In this document: positions 57,534 through 64,000 of the stretch, piece after piece
Layout: every line of letters starts with the position of its first letter
How positions within the stretch are numbered: the first letter of the stretch is position 1
Assembly (NCBI GenBank): GCA_018343915.1
Contig: JABRWF010000002.1
Span: forward strand, 2,108,001-2,172,000
Length of the DNA: 64,000 nt
DNA from: Agroathelia rolfsii
Taxonomy: Eukaryota > Basidiomycota > Agaricomycetes > Amylocorticiales > Amylocorticiaceae
Direction: 5' to 3'
Position numbers and translations under genes: made by a program
Notes under the pieces: generated by a model
Database searches by the model: none
Told to the model about the DNA's origin: nothing
The model's input: only the letters and a program-made list of their open reading frames with translations

Positions 57534-58489
57534 TGTCAAGAGCATATCTAACTCTTATCACCAAAAATCAACCAAAGTCCACAGAAACCCCTCAAAGGTA
57601 CGGGGTAGGCAGTAAGGCCTTTTTTACTCTTCCCAGGACTTGGGATGCAGGGGTGTACACTTCTCTGTGCCTTATCTCTACCCTCACTCAAACTTGAGCT
57701 TTCCTATTACCAGGCTTTACTCCAAGTCTACAAGACTTTCAAGCAAGGTCTATAGTCAAGACACAAATTTTCTTGCATATGCAGATAGGGGTTGAAGTAT
57801 CTTAACCCTGGCCAACTAGGCATAAAGCTTTGTTGGGTGTATGTATTGAGCATAATGTGGTGTTGTGTTACAGCTGTTGCAAATGGTCACTACTAATGGG
57901 CTGGACCTATCTTATGCAAGCTCACAAAGGTGGCACTTTAAGCACACCTTAACTACAAGTAGCACTGAGCACACTTATAACCTCCTAGCACAAAGTAGAG
58001 AGGATTTTGAGAAGGGAGGGGAGGGAGATAGGCTCTGAAGACAAAGTTTTATTATATTAGTTAACTATTTAATACAAAGCACTACTGTGCTTACCTGAAG
58101 ACAAAGAGAACGAATCTAGGGTCTTTAGGTAGAGACACTACAGGGTTATATACTAATTCTACCTGGTCTGTACACCTGGTACATGGTCTGTGCATAGAGG
58201 TGCTAAGTATAATACAATATTGCATCATAGTGAGTCTATAATAGTGTCATGTTCTAGACCCATGCTCTAGACCTTCTTTATATAATAAGTCACATGACTA
58301 GTAGTTACATAATGGCCAGTCACATGATAACTGATCACATAACTTTGCTTAGTTATCAGAGTACTTATGTAATGTCCGCTTATATAATATACATGTTATA
58401 TACTAAAAAATAGAGAAAAATCAGAGAAAAATCAGAAAAATAATGAAAAATCTTAAATAAATTTATAGTATAATAATTGTCTTGTAACA
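57534..58489 (-). mobile_element. Solo A-family LTR in Gypsy-A3 integrase
   Basis: 956 bp, TGTCAAGAGCATATC to GTCTTGTAACA, TSD TGGCC (57529-57533) and TAGCC (58490-58494). It keeps a start 11-mer closest to the inferred ancestor (AGATTCGTTCT reversed, near 58105). Confidence 0.92.
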
Positions 58490-58494
58490 TAGCC

Positions 58495-59460
58495 AATCTC
58501 TATAAAAAATATGTTCAAGTTACATAGCGTTTCCTTAATATAGACCTTGGATCATAGCCCTTAATTTGCTAGCCAAGTTATAAAAGATATACACGCTAGT
58601 TTACACATAAAGACAGTACTGTCTACTGCTTATTACCTACAGAGTGATGGACAAACTGAGCAAGTAAACCAAGAGGTAGAATAATACCTAAGGATTTTTC
58701 ATAACCATAGGCAAATAAACTGGGTTGACCTACTTCTGTATGTAGAGTTTATGCATAACAATAGAAAGAATAAAAGCACATATTCTAGTGCCTTTGAACT
58801 CACCTATGGTTATGTACCAAACTGAGAAGCTAAGGACATTCAAAACCCTACACCAAGAGCTTTCAACTAGATTGAAAATGTAAAGAAAGCACAAAAAGAA
58901 GCGTAAGCAGCATTAGGGTTAGCTAGGGAATAAATGAAACAATCATACAACAAAGGAAAAAAGACGTTCCTAGATCTTGAGGAAGGACAGAAAGTATAGC
59001 TTAACATATAAAATTTGAAACTCAATAGACCATCTAAAAAATTGAGTTAAAAATGGATTGGACCCTATAAAGTAGAAAAAAAGCTAAATAACCTGAACTA
59101 CCAGCTGGAACTACCAGCTAACCTTAAAATCCATAATGTATTCTATGTGCACCTGCTAAAACCACACCATGCTTTAGACCAACACCAGAAATCTTTGCCC
59201 CTAGTAGAAGTAGAAGGAGAAGAAGAGTATAAAATAGAAGAGGTACTTAATTCTAGACTATACCAAGGAAAGCTAGAATTCTTGGTTATATGGAAAGGCT
59301 ACCCAGGAGAATAAACCTGGGTAAGGGAATCTGATATATATGCAAATGATATAATTAGAGACTTTTACAAAGCTAATCCTAGTGCACCAAGAAAGATTAG
59401 TGCAGCAGTATTTGGACTTTTACCATTTCAAAATTGGGATAATCTGACAAAATAGCAACC
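58495..59460 (+). pseudogene. Gypsy-A3 integrase core, C-terminus and chromodomain
   Basis: DRGP-type aspartate block near 58545-58580 is decayed; LQSDGQTEQVNQEVE near 58636-58680 holds the catalytic glutamate region. WVDLLLYVEFMHNNRKN and FELTYGYVPN follow, then KWIGPYKVEKKLNNLNYQLELPANLKIHN split over 59051-59140. Chromodomain near 59206-59330: EEYKIEEVLNSR, GKLEFLVIWKGYPGE, stop, TWVRESD. Basic tail to about 59455. Stops are mostly TAG/TAA. Confidence 0.85.
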
Positions 59461-59490
59461 CAAGGTGGATTGCCTCTAAAAAAGGGGTAA

Positions 59491-61078
59491 TGTTATGAGT
59501 TGCTTGTTGTATTATAAATTTATTTAAGATTTTTCATTATTTTTCTGATTTTTCTCAGATTTTTCTCTATTTTTTAGTATCTAATATATATTACATAAGC
59601 AGAGATTACATAAGTACTTTGATGACTAAGCAAAGTTATGTGATTAGTCATTATGTGACTAGCCATTATATGACTACTAGTTATATGACTTATTATTGTT
59701 AAGTCTCGGACGGACGGAGATAGCAAAAAAGGGAAGGGGCGGAGCGGAACAGAAGCGGAGACGGAGTGAACAGGAGTAGAGATGGGAGAGTGGATAGGAA
59801 AGGAGAGGGGTGACCGGACTTGGCTAAGACGTATGTGTCAGGCCCTTGCCTAGTTGCAGTCCGGGACAGGAGTCAGACAGGAGAAGGGGAACTAAGTTGA
59901 TTTCCAAACTGAGGTAGCTAGGTACATGCTAGGTTGGTATAAATACTATAGTAACAGGAGGATACCAAGAGGAATAGAAATGAAGTGAGACGGAGAGTGG
60001 GAAACGGAATACAGGGCGCAAATGAGCCAAAACTATCTATGTGAACAAGGGTACCAGAACGTGTGGGGAAAATGATGGGAAAACAGGATACGTGAGAAGA
60101 GGAAAAGACTCCGGGACCCCGGTCAGGCGCCGAGCAAGGGGTCACTGGTTCCGACGCCCGAATCGCGGAGGGCGGAGAGCGGAAGTTGGGAGCCGGAGAG
60201 GTGTCTTTGGTTGTTGGATGGTAGTGGGCGAGGGTGAGTGGGGACATGTCGGAAATGTCAGAGTGGGAGCCACTTGTGCACGGAGGGGGTCGTGACAATT
60301 ATATAACAAGTCTAGAGTATAGGTCTAGACCACAATACTATCATAGACTTACTATAGTGCAATATTGCATTATACTTAGCACCTCTATGCATAGACCATG
60401 TACCAGTGCACAAACCAGGTAGAAATAGTATATAACCCTGTAGTGCCTCTACCTGAAGACCCTAGATTCATTCTCTTTATCTTTAGGTAAGTATATTAGT
60501 GCTTTGTATTAAATAATTAACTAACATAATAAAACTTTGTCTTCAGAGTCACTTCACTCTAGGCCTATAGAGCCTGTCCCATCCCTCTCCCTCTCTCTCC
60601 CCCACAAAATCCTCCCTGTTCTATGCTAAGAGGTAAATAGGTGTGCTTTATACTACCTATTGTTTAGAGGTTGTTTAGTGCTCCTCTATGTGTACACTGC
60701 ATAATACAGGCTCAGGCTTTATACTAGCTACTTGCAGTTGTTGATTACAACTATCATAGTACTTAGTGCACTTAAGTAAACAAAGGCTTACCCTATGTTT
60801 ATCAAGGTTAAGAGACCCTGCATGCCTATTTGTATACATAAGAAACTTTGTGTCTCAATGGTAGACCTTGCTTAAAGACTTAGCAAGTCTAGAGTAAAGC
60901 TTGGTGACCAGCAAGCTTAGGGTTAAGTGAGAACAAAGACAGCACACAAGACATGTCCACCCTTGCATCCCAGGCCTTGAAAGTTGTAAAACAGCCATTA
61001 TAGGCTACCCTGTACCTTATAGGGGTTAACATAGGCTCTGGTTGAGTTTGGTGACAAGAGTTAGGTATGCTCTTAACA
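59491..61078 (+). repeat. Gypsy-A3 3' LTR, split by L
   Basis: TGTTATGAGTTGC to ATGCTCTTAACA, directly after AAAAAAGGGGTAA. L nested at 59697-60297. Intron 60487-60546. Start-site AGATTCATTCT near 60464. Confidence 0.92.
59697..60297 (-). mobile_element. Solo L-family LTR, GC-rich and little decayed
   Basis: 601 bp, TGTTAAGTCTCGG to GGGTCGTGACA, TSD ATTAT at 59692-59696 and 60298-60302. Same length as and nearly identical to 52945-53545, and in the same orientation, both inside Gypsy-A3. A minus-strand open frame of about 126 codons fills most of it, but it begins at the LTR edge and has no start ATG. Confidence 0.93.
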
Positions 61079-61274
61079 CTTATCACCACCTTGACCTAAA
61101 TTAAAAGGGTTTTTATAGTTACACGCAATGCCCTTATGAATTAGGGACTTCTTAAACTTATATAACCTTTTATACTAGGCCTCTACTTATTATGCTACTA
61201 AGGATGCCCTTGAGGCCTTATACCTTAATAGTATAGAGAGAGAAGAAGGAGGGGGGGAGCTAGGAATAATAAGC

Positions 61275-61329
61275 CTAAAGGCAAGGTTATATTAGCTAGT
61301 ATTAATATATAAGGGGGGGATGCCCTTAC
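61275..61329 (-). other. Predicted intron in H-family LTR leader
   Basis: 55 bp on the minus strand: GTAAGG start, CTAATAT branch-like site, TTGCCTTTAG end. Exon ends CTTATCTTCAG. Same layout as A, D and F. Confidence 0.5.
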
Positions 61330-61802
61330 CTGAAGATAAGGAGGTCAAAGCTAAAGTTCAGGTAAGGGCTATAGGGATGTATTTATACTTAAAATAAAGG
61401 CCCGTGTGTAGCCCTAAGGGTCTATGTACAGCTGGGATAAGTAAGCTAAAGTCTTAAAATATCACAGGGCAGTGCTTTCTAACTAAGTCCAATGAGTAAT
61501 CAATTGGAATAATAAGCCTAGTACTCCTTAGTAATTGCACAGTGATAGGAATGACCCTAGTTCCTGAGTCTAGACCTTTTGATGAAAAGGAATGATCTAG
61601 ACTTTGCCTTCCTAATATACTCTCATCACAAATGCTCCTGTCACGTGGGGCTAACACAGTTTAGTTACATGTTATAAGATGTTGCCTGCAAGGTATTTTC
61701 CCTATAACTTATTGTAGAAAAATCGTCAAAATACAAGAAAAATAGTGGTATATTTGTAATAAAAATGCAAAAAATACTAGTACACTTGTCCAAGTCATTA
61801 CA

Positions 61803-63631
61803 TTACCCCCTTCCTAAGGAAGCTACTCTGTAGCTTCTCTAGTTCCCATATCACTGTTTCCTTTGTATTAATTTCAGTAAAATTTTCCAGTTTTTAAAAA
61901 GGTAATTCCCCAAAGACTGTAGCATTTAAGCATTTAGGTACATTAGGGTGCCTTTTGTGGAAATCCTTGATTTGTGCTTGAGCATGCACTAAGTTAGCAG
62001 TTAGTTCCCAATTGTCTTCTCCGAGGACATCCTTCTATTTGACTAGATACTCTAAGTGCTTAGGTTGGCCTGATACCTTTAAGTCTTTTATCCTCTTAAC
62101 TTCCCATTCTTCTTTGCCATTAACTTCCATAGGTTCTAGTGGGGGTTGATCATGGTCCAAGGGTCTGTGAGGTGACAGCAAGAATATATAGAAGACATTG
62201 TGTATAGACTATGTTCTTGGAATTTTTAGTTGATAAGTAAGAGGGCCAATTTGCTCCAGGATCTTATAAGGTCTAGCAAACTTAGAGGATAATTTCTTAG
62301 AGGGGGACAATGTCTTTAGGTTTTTAGTGGACAATTAGACTTTGTCTCCTACTTCCCATTCTAGGGAGCCCCACATGTGTTAGTCAAAGAAATCCTTTAT
62401 CTTAGCGGCTGTTGCATCTAATGCTGATAGCACATCCTTGTGAGAGTCTGAGATTATATATAACTAGTCTTCAACTACAGAGGTTTCAAATATTCTAGAT
62501 AATGAATAGTCTATCCTAGGATCAAACCCATAATTTATACAAAAGAGGGACATCTTAGTAGCTAAGTATTCCCTATTGTTTAGAGTGAGTTCTGCAGATG
62601 GTAGCAACCTAGCCTAGTTGTCTTGCCTATAAGAGACAAAAAACCTCAGATATACCTCAAGTTCTTGGTTGACCTGCTTGAATTGCCCATCTATTTGAGG
62701 ATGATAGGTGGTGGACATTGTAGTGGTGATACCTAGGTATTTATGTACTTCTCTCATCACCTTGCTTGCAAATTGGGGTCCCCTGTTAGACGTTATCCAA
62801 GATAGCAGTCTATATAGCTTAAACATATTAGACCATAGAAGTTCTGTAGTCCCAATAGCATTAATCTTTTCCATAATAGGGATAGTATGAGTCATTTTGG
62901 AGAATCTATCTATTACAACCAGAATACTATTGTAGCCTTAGGAGTTGGGAAGCTTAATAATTATATCTATAGTTATATAGTCCTATAGGTACATAGGTAT
63001 TGGGAGTAGTTGTAATAGGCCAAATACAAGCAACCTTGAGCTCTTATTCTGGATGCAGGTCTAGCATGTCTCTATATATTCATTAATAGCCTTTTTCATT
63101 CCCGGCCACCAATAATTTGAGATACCAATTCAAGAGTTTTGTGCTATCCAGGATGACTACCTAACAGGCTATTGTAGTACATAGCTATTATATCCATGCA
63201 GATTTTGTGGTTGGCTGGTACATATATGCATCCTTAATGAAGGATCACCCTATTCTCCTGATTCCAGGTTTCAAGTCCTTTCTAAAGCTTAATGGGTCCC
63301 AGATCCTTGACAAGTTATAACACCTCAGCTACTTCAGCTTCTGGGGTGATGTTTTGGATTCTCTTTATGAGATCAGATTCCCCTTCTATTAGGATGTAAC
63401 CCCTCCTAGAAGTATTGGCTTAAAATAGCTTGGGACTAAGTAGAACTACCTTGTAGTTATCTTCTGTATCTAATACTTAAAAGGCTGGGTCATGTAAAAG
63501 AATGCTGGCTCTATTATTTTCTGCCCCTTTCTGATAATGAATCCGGAAATTGAAATCTGCCAGAAAAAGGGACCACCTAGCCTATCTACAGGTCAAGTTT
63601 CTTGCCGTGGTCTAGTATTCTAGGTTCTTAT
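61803..63631 (-). pseudogene. Gypsy-H pol: RNase H end, integrase, chromodomain (decayed)
   Basis: Minus strand, right to left: RNase H end NFRIHYQKGAENN (near 63530-63570); linker GRRGYILIEGESDLIKR (near 63355-63410); integrase zinc region near 63080-63180 with degraded cysteines; core with TSNRGPQFASKVMREVHKYLG (62738-62800) and TTYHPQIDGQFKQVNQELE (62660-62715), giving Asp and the region of Glu; C-terminal part YKILEQIGPLTYQL (near 62215-62260); and chromodomain EEWEVKRIKDLKV, KHLEYLVK, stop, KDVLGEDNWE (near 62010-62120). Open stretch 62614-62895 is the least damaged part. Ends in a purine tract before the H LTR. Confidence 0.85.
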
Positions 63632-64000
63632 TGTTGAAAGATTGAATATTTACAGGCTTCATATCTTTCCAATAATTCCAATGAATACTTCAAATAATCA
63701 TCTAACATCATGTCATACATGATTATTTATTTCATGATTTTACAGCCATTCATTGTTGAGATATTAACAATTCTTTACATGTATATATTCATTGAAATAA
63801 TATGCATATACTCTTTTATTTAATATTTTCAATATTTCATTATATCTAATCTTATCAGAGATAAGATTATTATATCTGAAGTCACTTGACTTTATCATTT
63901 ATGAATATCTTTTTCATAAATATTAAACAATTCCATTTAAATATTCATTTCTCAATAATCATTGTGAATATTACTAATTGATTTTTCATGCCCTAGATCC
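63632..64000. mobile_element. K-family element, second copy, cut by window end
   Basis: TGTTGAAAGATTG onward, the reverse complement of the last 369 bp of the K copy at 22280-23312, with few differences, mostly C/T or G/A. It interrupts RNase H of Gypsy-H. The right boundary and TSD are outside the window. Confidence 0.85.

Larger units (their letters stand above)
48888..61078 (+). mobile_element. Gypsy-A3: full-length A-family chromovirus
   Basis: TSD CTTAT at 48883-48887 and 61079-61083. 5' LTR 48888-51807, PBS 51808-51820, gag about 52200-54966, pol about 54963-59460, purine tract about 59478-59490, 3' LTR 59491-61078. Nested: A LTR (49145-51076, holding B), L (52945-53545), D (53799-54634), A (57534-58489) and L (59697-60297). 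It is the most complete A-family element here and the best template for reading the others. Confidence 0.94.
48584..61802 (-). repeat. Gypsy-H 3' LTR, split by Gypsy-A3
   Basis: Pieces 48584-48887 and 61084-61802 (about 1.02 kb). Starts TATCAAGGCTTGTG and ends AAGTCATTACA. The leader, reversed, reads AGCTTTGACCTCC and then CTTATCTTCAG, with an intron 61275-61329. The RT-like IFVDYRGL motif is near 48850-48880 reversed. It has the same ends as the solo H LTR at 19978-26445. Confidence 0.85.
48584..64000 (-). mobile_element. Gypsy-H: chromovirus on the minus strand, 5' end outside the window
   Basis: 3' LTR (H family, 48584-61802, split by Gypsy-A3), purine tract (AGGAAGGGGG on the coding strand, 61803-61815) and internal pol 61803-63631. 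A K element interrupts RNase H and runs off the right edge. Order of surviving parts: RNase H, integrase, chromodomain. It is clearly different from the A chromoviruses in sequence, and its 5' part is not in the window. Confidence 0.85.

Noticed and set aside
59918..60298. 126-codon open frame filling the L LTR, minus strand
   Set aside because: It starts at the LTR edge without an ATG, is Pro/Ser-rich and low in complexity, and in the copy at 53166-53708 it simply runs into host sequence. It is explained by fresh GC-rich DNA with few stops.

Overview
This 64 kb window is a fungal transposon graveyard, with no RNA gene, host gene or CRISPR array that I can support. Almost every base belongs to a nested LTR retrotransposon or solo LTR. 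The layout (Ty3/gypsy chromoviruses, Ty1/copia, 55-61 bp introns with CTAAC/TACTAA branch points, low GC) points to a filamentous fungus, probably an ascomycete with a repeat-induced-point-mutation (RIP)-like process. In-frame stops come almost entirely from CAA/CAG to TAA/TAG, TGG to TAG and CGA to TGA, and copies of a family differ mostly by C/T and G/A. The species cannot be told from the sequence.

Family letters are mine. LTR families: A (Ty3/gypsy chromovirus, about 0.9 kb LTR), B (0.9-1.0 kb), C (about 0.87 kb), D (about 0.8 kb, gypsy-type 3' tail), F (0.8 kb), H (about 1.0 kb, a second chromovirus), J (0.7 kb), K (1.0 kb) and L (0.6 kb, GC-rich). Copia-1 has a 0.37 kb LTR and Copia-2 a 189 bp LTR.

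Layout. 1-11257: chromovirus Gypsy-A1 (+), cut off at the left edge, carrying a solo A LTR, the full-length Copia-2a (2911-7501, -), a C LTR, and a B LTR inside its 3' LTR. It sits in an older, opposite-strand relative, Gypsy-A2 (11258-12773). 12774-16097: a mosaic of C, D, A and H LTR pieces. 16098-48392: one D LTR split by Copia-1 (16383-44659). Copia-1 is itself split by Gypsy-A4 (18099-35447, -, pol lost), by J, and by a stack of D and C LTRs (38875-43089). Gypsy-A4 carries H, K, D, C, A and L LTRs and Copia-2b (29931-35325, -), which holds solo LTR F. 48584-64000: chromovirus Gypsy-H (-), whose 3' LTR is split by the full-length Gypsy-A3 (48888-61078, +). A K element leaves the window on the right. 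Most boundaries are fixed by TG..CA ends and 5 bp target-site duplications (TSDs).

The most interesting signals concern how the elements work. (1) The A family seems to self-prime reverse transcription as Tf1 does: the 11 nt at the predicted transcript start are complementary to an 11 nt site 2 nt after the 5' LTR. (2) A, D, F and H LTRs share a leader of TATA, 35 nt, start, a CTTTGYCTTCAG exon end and a 55-61 bp intron; one A copy and one F copy lack the intron exactly. (3) A-family gag and pol lie in -1 frames at a GGT-TTT-TAG site kept in two copies. (4) Both copia families have primer sites matching the anticodon half of tRNA-Met.
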